In this document: piece after piece, positions 22,622 through 33,085 of the stretch
Numbering within the stretch: position 1 is the first letter of the stretch
Layout: every line of letters starts with the position of its first letter
NCBI GenBank assembly: GCA_022747635.1
Contig: JAKTNV010000042.1
Location: 2,802,501-2,866,500, forward strand
Origin: Hetaerina americana
Lineage: Eukaryota; Arthropoda; Insecta; Odonata; Calopterygidae
DNA length: 64,000 nucleotides
Direction: 5' to 3'
The notes under the pieces: model-generated
The model's input: the letters and a program-made list of their open reading frames with translations, nothing else
Told to the model about the DNA's origin: nothing
The model's database searches: none
Program-made: the position numbers and the translations under genes

Positions 22622-24169
22622 AGGTAAAATATAACTCCAAATGATGAGGGGCTGGCAAATTTTTTAAATTGCATTAATGAAAAGGGATAGGCTTTATTGT
22701 TTGACCTGACAGTTAAACCATACTTGAGATCAAAATGGCCATAATAGGATACCAAAAAATGCACATGGTAGCTTAAACATATCTTCTTACCATAGAATAA
22801 TTCGATAACTCATGCCTATAATTACAATATTCACGTAAGCATCTCTATGTTTTAATATGCACATATACTTAATCTAATTTATCATATCAATATTAAAATA
22901 TAAAAATGGGAATAATTTGACACAATCATTATCCAAACATTCCTTAATTCATAATATGGGGCATGGTTTCGCCATTTTAATGCACATGGAATAAGTATTA
23001 TACAAATCGACTAACGTATTGGAGGACAGTAGCACCAGAAAATTGACGTGGGGTCCTAATGACTTCGTCTACTATATAGGTAGGTATAATTTACCAGTTT
23101 TATTTAAAATACTTTTACAGTGACCCGACCACAGACGATTTTTCACTGTAAATCAAATTCTTAAACTACATCGTACAATGAAATAATTTCCATTTTAATG
23201 TGTTATTCTAATTCAAGGTATACGGTTCCTAAACTTTTATTAAATAAATCTAAAATCTTAAATAAACCTCAAGAGCATAGGAATACGAGTAAGTTCTACA
23301 GAAATAACATGGCCCGCTCCTGATCCAAAAGAACCAGTTGGAATGCCTGAAAAAATATCGTCGGAACAGATGGGCCAGCGAGGAGAAACATTCGAGAGGC
23401 CATGGTCACCACCATCCCTCCCGGGAATTTTTCACTCGGAGAGACCACTCGAATATCCTCATGCTCACAGAAACTAATAGAAAGATGGTCAAAATACAAG
23501 GCAAAAATCTTTGTTCTATGCGTGGCAGTATGGATGATAAATTGGAATATGTCTACAGTTAAAGAAATAATTTTTGAAATGCAGTGATGGAAATCATTGC
23601 CGGAAATGAAATCAATGAAGACATTAAAAAAATGAGAGGAGATAATGCTAAAAAATCACTGAGTAAGGTAGTAAATGTAAGGAAAAAATAAGGAAATATG
23701 AGGAAAAATTAATGGAAAAACCGCTGGGGCGAAAAAGAGAAAAATACTCATGGATAATTAAAAAAAATATAAAGGGAGCTAACCAATTAATTATATTGGA
23801 ATTATTAAAAATTAGTTGAAATAGCAAAAAACTGAACTAATAGATGAAAAAAAAGTCTGAAGTTTGTAACTGTTGTATTTTAACACTGGTAACAATTTGG
23901 GGACGCCATTGAGTACTTCGTTTATATCATTGAGGATAAATAAACGGCGGCGAAGATGACATAATTTACAACCACATACTTCATGTATAGGTTTTCTTCA
24001 TTCTTTAATTGGGAGAAAACTTCGACGATTTGAGGGGTTGAGAAGAAAAGGCGAATCAGTGATGAATAAAATGAGTACTAATGAGAATAATTATTTAGGA
24101 AAATGGAGGCTGGGATCGCACAAATAATTTAATTCCGCGAAGGTATAACTCCTGAAGGTATATAGGTTT
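22622..24169. other. AT-rich non-coding stretch
   Basis: No element recognised. A slightly GC-richer patch at 23290-23560 has short frames on both strands without motifs. Confidence 0.45.
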
Positions 24170-24177
24170 ATGTATGT

Positions 24178-24180
<3 letters not shown>

Positions 24181-24274
<94 letters not shown>

Positions 24275-24292
24275 CGTGTGTGTGTGTATACA
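24181..24292. repeat. (TA)n microsatellite with (TG)n end
   Basis: About 45 TA units (24187-24272) flanked by CACACA and TGTGTGTG segments. Frames through it are artefacts. Confidence 0.95.
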
Positions 24293-24456
24293 CTAGGAAA
24301 TATTTTTTCATTCGAGATCTGCTTGATTCCGCCTTCCCCACCTCTCCTGTGTTCGACCTTTGTGTGTGTTCACATCCCTTTCCCTTATATCTGTTTCTAT
24401 ATAAATGAGTATTTGTTCGCTGTTTGGCGGGATTTCGTGTTTGAATGTGTATATAT
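24293..24456. other. unassigned spacer between two (TA)n tracts
   Basis: About 160 bases of unique sequence between the two microsatellites. No feature recognised. Confidence 0.5.
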
Positions 24457-24457
24457 A

Positions 24458-24486
<29 letters not shown>
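24457..24486. repeat. (TA)n tract at the 3' edge of the PLE
   Basis: A short TA array directly abutting the 3' terminal repeat of the Penelope-like element. It could be target or tail. Confidence 0.85.
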
Positions 24487-24488
<2 letters not shown>

Positions 24489-24594
24489 ATATATAAAAAC
24501 ACAGATGTAGATTTTTAGAATATAGAGACACAAAGAAAGGACACTCACAATTTGTTATTTTACGTTTCGACAGCACGGCTGTCGTCTTCAGAAT
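24487..24594 (-). repeat. PLE terminal repeat copy A, with hammerhead-like core
   Basis: About 108 bp closely matching 25551-25658. Shared words include AAATATATAAAAACACAGAT and CACAAAGAAAGGACAC. On the minus strand it contains CTGAAGA (24591-24585), a 5-bp stem GACAG/CTGTC with a CCGTG loop, and GAAAC. These are the two conserved boxes of a hammerhead ribozyme around stem II. One extra C lies between the first box and the stem. Confidence 0.7.
24565..24591 (-). ncRNA. hammerhead-ribozyme-like motif A
   Basis: Minus-strand order: CUGAAGA, extra C, stem II GACAG / loop CCGUG / CUGUC, then GAAA. Position 7 of the CUGANGA box may be any base, so both core boxes are intact. After GAAA comes CGUA, which could give a minimal ACGU stem III and a UA cleavage site, but stem I is weak. 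PLEs are known to carry minimal type I hammerheads in their terminal repeats. Activity is not claimed. Confidence 0.5.
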
Positions 24595-24715
24595 GGCGTT
24601 CTCGGGGAAGAGCGGAGAGGATGTGCGGGGGAGAGGTGGGGGAAGGAGAGGTAAAGGGACCAATAGGGAATGGACAAGGGGGTGGGGGGGATATGTAGGC
24701 AGCCAATTGATGCAT

Positions 24716-25297
24716 TCAGTGGGCTTGGTTCAGCCCGGGTGGTTTGAATGATTGGGCCACCCAGATATGCGCCATCTCGCGGGTTCTCACCTCTATTATA
24801 CTCGCAGATTTGGGAAGGATTTCAATCACCGAAACAGAGAAGCAGTCGTCAAAAGATTGGTTGTGGGAAGCGGTGTGAGTAGGGATGGGATAATTAAGAA
24901 AGGTGGGAGATTTGGTGGAATATCGGTGGTAATTCATGCGGAGGGAAAGTGCGGTCGTGCATTCGCCCACGTAGAAGGCAGGGCAGAAGTTACAGGAGAG
25001 GCGATATATAATATTTTTTGAGGTACAGGTGGCGAGTGGTTGGGAGTTGGTACTGAGTGAGGGGGAGGGTCTTAAAAGATGACAGCATTTGCAGCGTGGG
25101 CGGTTGCATGGTGCGGATAGGGGCGGGGGAGAGACGGGGGTGCTTGAAGTTGGATTTGTGGACTTCAAGATGTCTCGCAGGTTCGACGGGCGTTTAAACG
25201 AAACAGAGGGACAGTGTGGGAATAAAAGTGATGTGAACTGAGTGTTATTGATAATTGGGAAGAGGTCACGGATTAGATGTTTAATTTTGTGAATCCC
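24716..25297 (-). pseudogene. PLE open frame fragment with GIY-YIG endonuclease domain
   Basis: 193 codons remain open to a stop at 24716, with an in-frame TGA at 25298-25300 just upstream. The segment begins HKIKHLIRDLFPIIN and continues through SFKRPSNLRDIL, a PLE-type linker. Next comes a cysteine cluster (CNRPRCKCC) and then the GIY-YIG nuclease core: NIIYRLSC, FYVGEC, the conserved arginine in LRMNYHR and the catalytic-type glutamate in VRTREMAHI, ending near PPGLN. In PLEs this domain nicks DNA for integration. The reverse transcriptase that should precede it is absent and there is no ATG, so it is a truncated remnant. The nuclease part itself looks undamaged. Confidence 0.75.
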
Positions 25298-25309
25298 TCA
25301 GAAAATGTG

Positions 25310-25498
25310 GGTACCCTGAAAAACTGCTAAACAGTAAAATCCTCAAACCGTCAACACAATACACTCCCGTCCCCAAACCAAACCGCCCAAAATGCCCTAA
25401 TCTTATCACCACTTTCTTCCCCGGAACACACAAAATTAGGCCCGAGACCCACCGGTCAGTAGTCCAACGCTCTACCCCCTGGACTACCACGGCCCACC
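25310..25498 (-). repeat. SINE-like relic inside the PLE
   Basis: The minus-strand head (25497-25453) matches the head of the SINE at 52650: both contain GGGGTAGAGCGTTGGACTAC and continue TGACCG. This is a tRNA-like A-box region. The B-box that should follow is degraded (CTCGGGCCTAATTTT in place of CTCGGGTTCGATTCC). The body diverges from the other copy, apart from a short CAGGGTACC-like word near the end. The end near 25310 is approximate. Confidence 0.5.
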
Positions 25499-25550
25499 TA
25501 TTTATATATCTATAAATTTCTTCGAAATGGAACGCTCTTCGGCGGCGTAC

Positions 25551-25658
25551 AAATATATAAAAACACAGATGTATATTTTTAAAACATAGAAACACAAAGA
25601 AAGGACACCCACATGCATAGTTTTCACGTTTCGACGGCTCGACCGTCGTCATCAGAAA
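25551..25658 (-). repeat. PLE terminal repeat copy B, with hammerhead-like core
   Basis: Direct-repeat partner of 24487-24594, in the same orientation as the nuclease frame and upstream of it. On the minus strand it holds CTGATGA (25655-25649), stem GACGG/CCGTC with a TCGAG loop, and GAAAC. Confidence 0.7.
25629..25655 (-). ncRNA. hammerhead-ribozyme-like motif B
   Basis: The first box is the canonical CUGAUGA. It is followed by one extra C, stem II GACGG / UCGAG / CCGUC, and GAAA. Flanking AGUUU (5') and AAACU (3') could pair as stem I. The base after the putative ACGU stem III is G rather than A, C or U, so cleavage may be lost. The stem differs from copy A by compensating changes (GACAG/CTGTC against GACGG/CCGTC), which supports a structured RNA in the past. 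Confidence 0.5.
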
Positions 25659-27140
25659 CTGATTCTGGAGTAGGAGAATACTTGAGAAAGGTGGTTTGAC
25701 CATCGAAAATTCGGAAACGTTTTCGTTCGTGTTCTCTTTCGTGTGTTCCTGTGTTTTTCTTTTTGTTCACTGGTGCTCCCTATTAATATTATTCAAATCC
25801 GTGAGACATTCACAGTAGACAAGACGGGGTATACAAGATTGACAAGTAGTGTCGGCTGCTTCCCTTTTACCATAGAAAATAGTTCCCAGTTACGAGCTCT
25901 TTTTTGAAAGACCGCGGGAAATTATAATTTCTCATCACTTCATTCGTGTAAGCTAATAAGCACACGAAGTACTGCTGCCAAATAAAATACAATGGGACCC
26001 GATTACACGGTGTAAGGATATTATAAATACATTGAGGCTCCAAGGGTGCGAATGATATAATAGGGAATGAGCAGGAACCGAGGAACGTGAGGGTGGGAAA
26101 CGGCAGAAAGGCCCGTGGAGGGAAGTATTGAGAATGGACATGAGGGAGGAGGTGGAGTTAAGCAGATGGGTTGGACGATAGTCCCCCGCCGAGACGCCGC
26201 CATGGTGAGCGGTTTTTTTTAGAAGTGGGCATTCATCTTTCTCATTGTAATGCCGTTACGGCACCACATCCTTTTATTCTCAAAGTTACGCAATCGCAGT
26301 AATTTACATGCGCGCCTTCGAAGTATGTCAGCCTCACTGATATCCCAAGAATACCGTGGAAAATCGGACTCTTTTTCCATTTCCAAGTCGCAAGGAGCTT
26401 TACTACGTACGCGACTCCTGCGGCTACTGCTTTGGCCGCCCTCGAGAGATTTGCGACGTCTCTAAAACATTCCGCCTCCCTGCAAGTGTGCGCCGCGCGA
26501 GATTCTGTCCATAACAATACTGTATAGCAAAACAGTTTTGCCGGAACGATTACTCACTTTCATCTCTTGAAGAAAAGATAATTGAATAACATTGTGAAGG
26601 AGGTCATATGGGGGAAGATTAATTCCACGGAGAGCTCTCTTAATTCTATACACCAGCATACACATTCTAGTAGTTTTCATGCCTGATTTCTGATCAAAAT
26701 AAACCTTTCCTATCAGCTCTCGCGCTTTCATATTATGTGTTGCGTGGTTCAGAAAGATTTATAGTGCTTTAAAAATTTATTATCTTGGGTTTGTTGATTT
26801 TTTTTAACTTTGAGGAACTTGTCTCAGGAAGTAAGTATTCAAAATCCTTCGAGGTGGTCACTATTTGTAACCGATGGATTTCAAGTTTCAAGACACCTTC
26901 ACATGCGCTTCAATGATATGATCAGTTAGTGAAATTAAAACCAAGTCTCAAAACAAATGATACCTGTAGGACGTGAACCTGTAGCCTTACCTTAGTTTAA
27001 ACCATGGGTCGTCACAATAATCATGAAAACATATGCTAAGTCATGCCCAAGCAGTTTATCAATTGAAATTCCGATCTTGTGTTTAGCCCAAAATAAAATA
27101 TCAAGCACCATTATCCTGACTCTAGTTTTATGTTAAACAT
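25659..27140. other. non-coding stretch
   Basis: No confident feature. 26050-26220 and 26300-26480 are somewhat GC-richer, with overlapping frames on both strands that lack motifs. Confidence 0.45.
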
Positions 27141-27185
27141 GCGTAATTCAGATTTGCAAAGAACTTTCGCAAATCTGAATTACGC
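27141..27185. repeat. perfect 17-bp inverted repeat, 11-base loop
   Basis: Arms GCGTAATTCAGATTTGC (27141-27157) and GCAAATCTGAATTACGC (27169-27185). The transcript would form a stable hairpin. It is too short for a usual animal microRNA precursor. It may be a foldback element or a chance palindrome. Confidence 0.85.
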
Positions 27186-27780
27186 AAATCGCAATAACGC
27201 AAAAAGAGTCGTATTTGATCGATCGATGATGTCACTATTATTTAGATTCCAGGGAGTTGAAATCGAATCGTAACTTTGAAGCAATTATGAAAACACCTTA
27301 CTTGTCTCGTATGTGAAAAAAATTATGGGAAAAAAAGAAAATTAACGGAGGATCAATTTTCCTAGTGGTAATTTCTTTCTGTACCTAATGTAATGTTACA
27401 AGGGCTTCCAGTCATTCTTAATTTGCTCTGCTAATTTTGATGGATCTTCCATTCATTTCCAAGATTGTCATAATCTTCTCTGGCTCAACTGCTTGGAATT
27501 ACGAAGTATTTCGCAGTAGTGTAGCGCTCTGATCTTTACGCGTGCTTCAATCATGCTGGATGATATTATCCGAAAATCCCACTAAGCTACAATTAAATTC
27601 CCCTTGAACTCAGCCTGATAATAAATGTTGACCAGATGATGACACAGGAAAAAAAACAATAAACTGAAAGCCTGGGCTAACGTTCTGCTTGAATTGAATT
27701 CCTATCTTCGAATTATTCTAAATTTGGAGTCTACACTGCAAATTTTTCTCATGGTGGTGTAATTCCGTTACTCGGAGAAC
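27186..27780. other. AT-rich non-coding stretch
   Basis: Nothing recognised besides a partial repeat of the hairpin arm word GCAAATC at 27184-27190. Confidence 0.5.
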
Positions 27781-28510
27781 TCTTTGCGATACGTGACGGG
27801 AATAACTCGCGAACGTAATTGCCTGGGATGCTCGGAGGAGACCACGTGGGAGAAAGCACTTCATTACGTCCACCTACTCGATAAATTTTGGATTATACTG
27901 ATTCGAGGAAAATCATGCGATGATTTTCGAAAGCGATGTGCAGAACAATTGCGAAAGGACGGCGCAGTCGATACAGGAGGCGGAAGCGTCCCGAGTCAAC
28001 GGAGAGGGCTGAGTCCCGAAAAAAAATAAAGAATAGGTACGTACAAAAATACTTCGATTCTCGCCGCGTGACCTCACTTTTGCGGGCGCGAAACTCAACG
28101 ATGGGAACGATGGGCGGGTCGTGCAGCCGTGAGTAAACACCGGGGATCCTCGCCAGTGTTTGTTAAAGAACGGGGAAGGCTCACGGGCGGAAGGCGAGGG
28201 ACGTGGGCGACGTCAAACGATGGCACGCCCGAAATCTGCAGCAGCCATCCCGAAGGCATGGGAACGAGGTGGATTGTGATGGTGAGGTCATGGCGGGGTC
28301 GAGACGAGCGAGAAACGATAAACGCACTCGCGAGGTTTGGCGCGAGAATTAGCGACCCCGAGGGCGGCCACGGGAAATAATTGGGACAACTCCGCGTGGG
28401 ACAATTCAAACCGAGAGGGAACTGCATGTGAGGAAATTGATGCACGTACTGGACGAAAGGGCGAGAGATGTGCGCTGAATCGTACGGTGCACGTTGCAGG
28501 AAAAAAAGAG
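27781..28510. promoter_or_regulatory. CpG-rich island, possible promoter / first exon
   Basis: The clearest CpG-dense block in the window, with sharp edges against AT-rich DNA. It includes words such as CGCCGCG, GCGGGCGCG and CTCGCGAGG. Such unmethylated-looking islands often mark 5' ends of genes in insects with germline methylation. A short initial coding exon may lie at 28101-28128. No TATA box or initiator stands out. Confidence 0.35.
28101..28128 (+). other. possible short first coding exon (MGTMGGSCS)
   Basis: Two in-frame ATGs, each with A at -3 and G at +4, encode M-G-T-M-G-G-S-C-S and then meet a strong donor, GTGAGT, at 28129. Translation from the second ATG gives MGGSCS. That fits an N-myristoylation site (Gly2, Ser6) with a nearby cysteine for palmitoylation. 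The downstream exon was not found, so this is a hypothesis. Confidence 0.2.
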
Positions 28511-29089
28511 GCAAGGCAAAATTTAAAAAAGAGCAAATAAAAGCCCAAGATGTATACTTCCACGTTTTTCTGCGTGGGCTGCATGTTACATGCGCACCTA
28601 TTTAGCTACGAGTGACAGAGAATTATGACCACAGTGGAAGGAATTCTTCATTGATGGAGACAAGGAGAATGTGGAAATTCTCGCACAAAATCACTGTGCT
28701 ATTCTTGAGCTTTGATGTTCTTTATGGCTTGCGCTCTCCACCAGAAATGGATAACTAACGAACCTCTACAATTTCTCGTTTCTTTGAGGAGGTCTGAGAA
28801 ATATCACTATTATAATGGAAACCGATGACACTGTAATAAAACATTTTGAGGCCTCAACATTTCACTCGATCGAAACTAAAAACAAATAGGGTGGGGAAGA
28901 GACGATGGCAATAGTCAAGACATAAACCAAAACGAAGTCTTCAATCTGAAAGTACTCCCTCTAAGCAAGCTTAAACTCTATGTGGTGTGGATTTCCCACA
29001 TTAATGGAGTGCGTACAGTTCCTTTCCACGTGCCGCCTGCGGTTCCATAGATCATTATGGTACGCAGAAAACCCCTAAGATTTGGTTTA
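28511..29089. other. non-coding stretch
   Basis: No gene or element recognised. Confidence 0.5.
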
Positions 29090-29170
29090 ACTGGGAGGTT
29101 TCACTCGGATTAAGAACCGGGACCTTTCAGTCGGTAGCCATTTAATATAAGGCCATAGCGCCACCCATGC
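29090..29170 (-). repeat. possible tRNA-derived SINE head
   Basis: On the minus strand an A-box-like TGGCGCTATGGCC (29163-29151) is followed about 33 bases later by a B-box-like GGTTCTTAATCC (29118-29107), which has one extra base against the consensus. The spacing fits a pol III internal promoter. The body and ends are not clear. Confidence 0.25.
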
Positions 29171-31619
29171 TAGGAATTAGGCTTAAAAAGAGGACAGGTC
29201 CGGGAAAAATCTAATGAGCGATTACCCTTGGGCAGATAACGTAGCAAACCATTCTCGGGAGTCATTTTACGCTCAGAAGATCTTCTATATTCAATAGGTT
29301 TTCCATCGGAGTGTCATAAATGTGTCGACACACGTTCTGATGCAGCACATTCACGATTTTCGAGTTTTTTTCTTGTCGTTACCTGACTCATGAGTGCATC
29401 TTTAGGTAACCAATATTACTAACGGTAATGGTTGGAATTTGTATGGACATAAACATCAAACCATTTAATTAAATTATTCTTTATGAACAACGGCAGGTGC
29501 TCTTCCATTAGCAGTAAAGATTCTATGAACTTCATAGTTTCAGTTTCATATAAAAAACGAGTTATTATGTGAACCGTGCGCGAACTTTCGAAAACCGACA
29601 GGTTGATGCTAATATCTGTTGGATATTTTCTCCAAGTTTTAAAAAGTAAGCCACCATTTTATTTTAAAATGAAGGCCTGTTGCTAAGAGTGGTCGTAACT
29701 AATCTTTTTAATTGAAATTCTTTGAGCCATTTTTCCTAGATATGTTTACCGAGCCCGAAAGAATATCAATGAATCATAAATGAGTAGGAAGGTTAAGAAT
29801 CCATTAACCTCATATTTAAGTCGAAGTCGAAAAACCTATAATATATGGCCATTCTTTCCAAATTCACAATAAATATTTTTTTGGATAAAATTTAGAGAGA
29901 ATTTTAAAATGAGCTCCAGCAACAACGACCGCAGTTTTCGTTGCATTAAACTAGTCACGTATATCCCTCCACAAATAATGGCTATTGAGCCTATTTACCT
30001 AAGTCTATTAGTAAAACATTTCTGCCAAGTGTACTTTTTAACTACCTACAATTGTTTCTGCGATAGTGCACTCAAGTTATTGTAAGAGGAGGTCAAATGG
30101 AAATGCCAAACATCAAACTTTCCAAATTTCCGTAAATGTTTCCAACTCTTTAAAAAAACAGTATAACTGAGAGAAAATTTACGGTGATGGCTCACATATA
30201 GATTTTTGGCCATTATATAAGCCTGAAACTGCTCTTTCTGGTGTACATTGCGATATCTATTTTTATAGGGAGGCATGATTAAAGTTAACTGTAATCGAAG
30301 CGCATGAGGAAATCACATGCGCGAAATCGCATATTCTATTCTGAAAAACAAATACCGACGGTTAAAAACGCCAATTCTCCGTGAGCGTTACGGGATCCAT
30401 GAGTGTAACTTGAAATAATGCTGAAGGAGAGTGTAAGAAAGTTGAATAAAATACTACAATAATTATATGTGAACTGACATGAGCTGTGAGGAATGAAATA
30501 GAAATCATTAAGGTAAAAAAGCATGAGGGTTCTTGGGGTGACATTTAACCCTGAAGCTACAAGGATTCATTCGTGACCCACATCACCCTTTTTCTCTGGA
30601 AGACCCTGAGAGTGGTGGGCCTTTCATTTCCCTTTCCAACACAACGCACGGGAGACTTTCATTTGGGTGAGGTTTCTACCCTCTTCACTCTCAAATCGAA
30701 GGCCCTCTCCCATCCGTACTCCCCCTTCATTCTCTGAAACGAAACAATCACTGTGATTGACGCTCTTGTGCAATTGAAATAAGAACTGCGGTGGACGGAG
30801 AGACGCTTGTAAACCTGAAAGCGCGAATTAGAAGTAGAATCAATTCTGAGACTATATATTCACCTAATGCTACTCGTTTATACTCCATAACACTTTGCTT
30901 TCACCCACTACATGCAATTTTAAGAACCAGAGTGGCTTCCAGGTGAAACATTAAACTCGTGACCTTCATTAAAAGAATTAATTTCTGGTAAATTCCATTG
31001 CAACTAGCAAAAATAGTTTGAGTAAAAATAAGATTAGAAGAAGACAGAGAAAGAGTAATGCAGGAAGTGGGAATCACACGTGAAGGTACCAATAAGCTTG
31101 ACCCTCTTAAGGAGAAACTTGAAGTAGACCAGTATATCCATGAAATTCCAAAGCTAAAAACACTCAAGAAGTGAGCTGAAGAGAGAAAGGAATCTTGGAC
31201 TGAATGCTTAAACAGTATGTTAAAGTTAAAAGATGTAACATGATCCAAAGTTGGCATAAAATAAACAAAAAAATAAGAAGAATAAAATTCTCAAAACTCT
31301 GCAAACTTCGAACATGTCCATAGATTACATCTTTGATCTACTACATCCATCTCATTCACTTTGGTGAAACTACAGGTAAATACTTCCACCAATTATTTGC
31401 ATAAATGGAAATCAACAAGGTGTGTAGCAAAAATAGAAGAGATAGACTTTACGGAAATTGAATGCTAATTTGGCTTCTCCGGTTTATTGGCCAAACCTCA
31501 AAGATTGTTATCAAACTGTCGATACACTAAATAATCAAGTCCAGGAGGTATTCTAATGGTGCGGCCAATAATAATGCGGAAGGACGTCGACTTAAAAGGA
31601 TTTACACCATTATAGATTA
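29171..31619. other. AT-rich non-coding stretch
   Basis: Short frames only (for example 30901-31257, minus, 118 residues, leucine/serine-rich, no motif). Nothing recognised. Confidence 0.45.
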
Positions 31620-31850
31620 CACCGATTTTGCATCGTTACCTCAGCGTCGCACCCCCTGGCACTCGATGAATCTTTCCTCTTCCACCAATCACTGCCCTCC
31701 GTCCCTGCATTCTCTTTCTCACGCTCCTCCCTCTCTCCCTTTTCATTCTTCCGCTCATCTCCCTCCCGTTCTCTGTCACACTCCCATGCAGTCACGCATT
31801 CACAAACCCCACCCTCTCTTTCTCTCTCCACTATCCGGTACTGTACGCTA
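31620..31850. other. pyrimidine-rich island
   Basis: Plus strand dominated by CTCCCTCTC-type words; the minus strand encodes only Glu/Arg low-complexity frames. Composition is like the other islands. Confidence 0.35.
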
Positions 31851-32799
31851 CATGAAACCCTGTCTTTTTAAGTCACCTTTTACTTTTCGACTTAGCTAGT
31901 ATTCCCTCCATATGTATCTTCCCCGTTCCGTTGTTTCTCACTTGAACGATCGATCAAGCATTAACCTAAGTCAAAGAAATAGTGACTTCAGACCTTTTCC
32001 GTATTTATGTATAAATCTGCGTTTTGTATTTGTGTGTGTAATCGAGTTGCGGAAAGCAGCCTTCAGCGATGCACAAAACGTCTTAAAGATGGTGAGCAAA
32101 CAAGGAAGGAACCCACTGTTAGAAAAAAGAAATAAAATTAGATGGTAAAATTACTGGCGATGGCCCTCTTCTAGGCCTTTGGCGCGGTAAAGCTCTCACC
32201 AAAGACCTAGGAGAGAGATTATCTCCTGAAATTTTGTTTCGTAAACGTTTGTGAATGAAGATTTTGAAGTAACTTTCACTTCATAAAATGAAGAACACAA
32301 TGTATTTTTCCTCTATTAATTTTTTTTGGTACCACTACTTTCAACGCTTAGGCGTGTTAAAGGCGCTGAAACTTGGAGTATAAAAATAAAGAACAGTGGA
32401 AAAATATACTGTGTTCTTTATTTAATGAATATAAACTTCCACAAAGTTGAGCCAGAAACAATCGAATACATACCTTTCACTTACTTTACAGTCTTCTGTT
32501 GACTGAGTGCCTGCCTCCAGACCTCAAAACTTTTAAGAGTTTCAATAACCTTTCTTTTTCACTTTCAAATACGCACATATAATTCTCATTTTTGCAACAA
32601 TTTCGCTAAAGAAGGTGGGTATGGCACTGAAAAATTTCCAAATTTAATATCCATTGTAACGTACGACTGTTTTATAGAGTACTTCAAATTGAATTTAAAT
32701 ATTTACACACATTTATAACAGTCATGGGGTCTCACTTACGGTGTACCCTGTCTCGCAGATGTATAGGCGTATTTACAAGGCACGAGAGATGATGGAGAT
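31851..32799. other. non-coding stretch
   Basis: AT-rich. No recognised feature. Confidence 0.5.
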
Positions 32800-33085
32800 T
32801 ACCCACTCTCCTCCGACCACGGGCTAACCAACCAGCAAAGCGTTCACGGCAGTGCGTGATTTACCCAATTCGCACACCGACTTCATTCCCCGCGTGTGCA
32901 CCTCCTCTTCTCTCTCGCCCCTCTCCCGCCCCCTCTTGCCCAGCAATATTTACTATCCTCGTTCAACCCCTCCTCCCCCACGTCCATTTCCCCATCCTCC
33001 GCGCCACCTGTTGCTTCCCGTCTCCTGCCCCTCCAGAGTCAGGTTCTCTTCGCAAGAGGCTTGATCTACAGATGCCGGCAAGTGT
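32800..33085. other. pyrimidine/GC-rich island
   Basis: C- and T-rich on the plus strand (CTCCTCCCCC-like words). Three overlapping proline/serine-rich frames show compositional bias rather than coding. No gene assigned. Confidence 0.35.

Larger units (their letters stand above)
24487..25658 (-). mobile_element. 5'-truncated Penelope-like element with terminal repeats
   Basis: Read on the minus strand, the order is: repeat copy B (25658-25551); a SINE-like sequence (25498-about 25310); the open end of a PLE reading frame carrying a GIY-YIG nuclease domain (25297-24716); a ~120-base 3' untranslated region; repeat copy A (24594-24487); then (TA)n. Copies A and B are direct repeats of about 108 bp, which fits the pseudo-LTRs of PLEs. 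The reverse transcriptase domain is missing, so the element is dead. Copy B could alternatively belong to a separate PLE insertion. Confidence 0.65.

Noticed and set aside
25281..25703. 140-codon minus frame
   Set aside because: It runs through the SINE-like relic and the PLE terminal repeat. The RWAVVVQGVERWTT part is the tRNA-like head read as protein.
26950..27010. B-box-like GGTTCACGTCC on the minus strand
   Set aside because: No matching A-box at the right spacing and no repeat partner seen.
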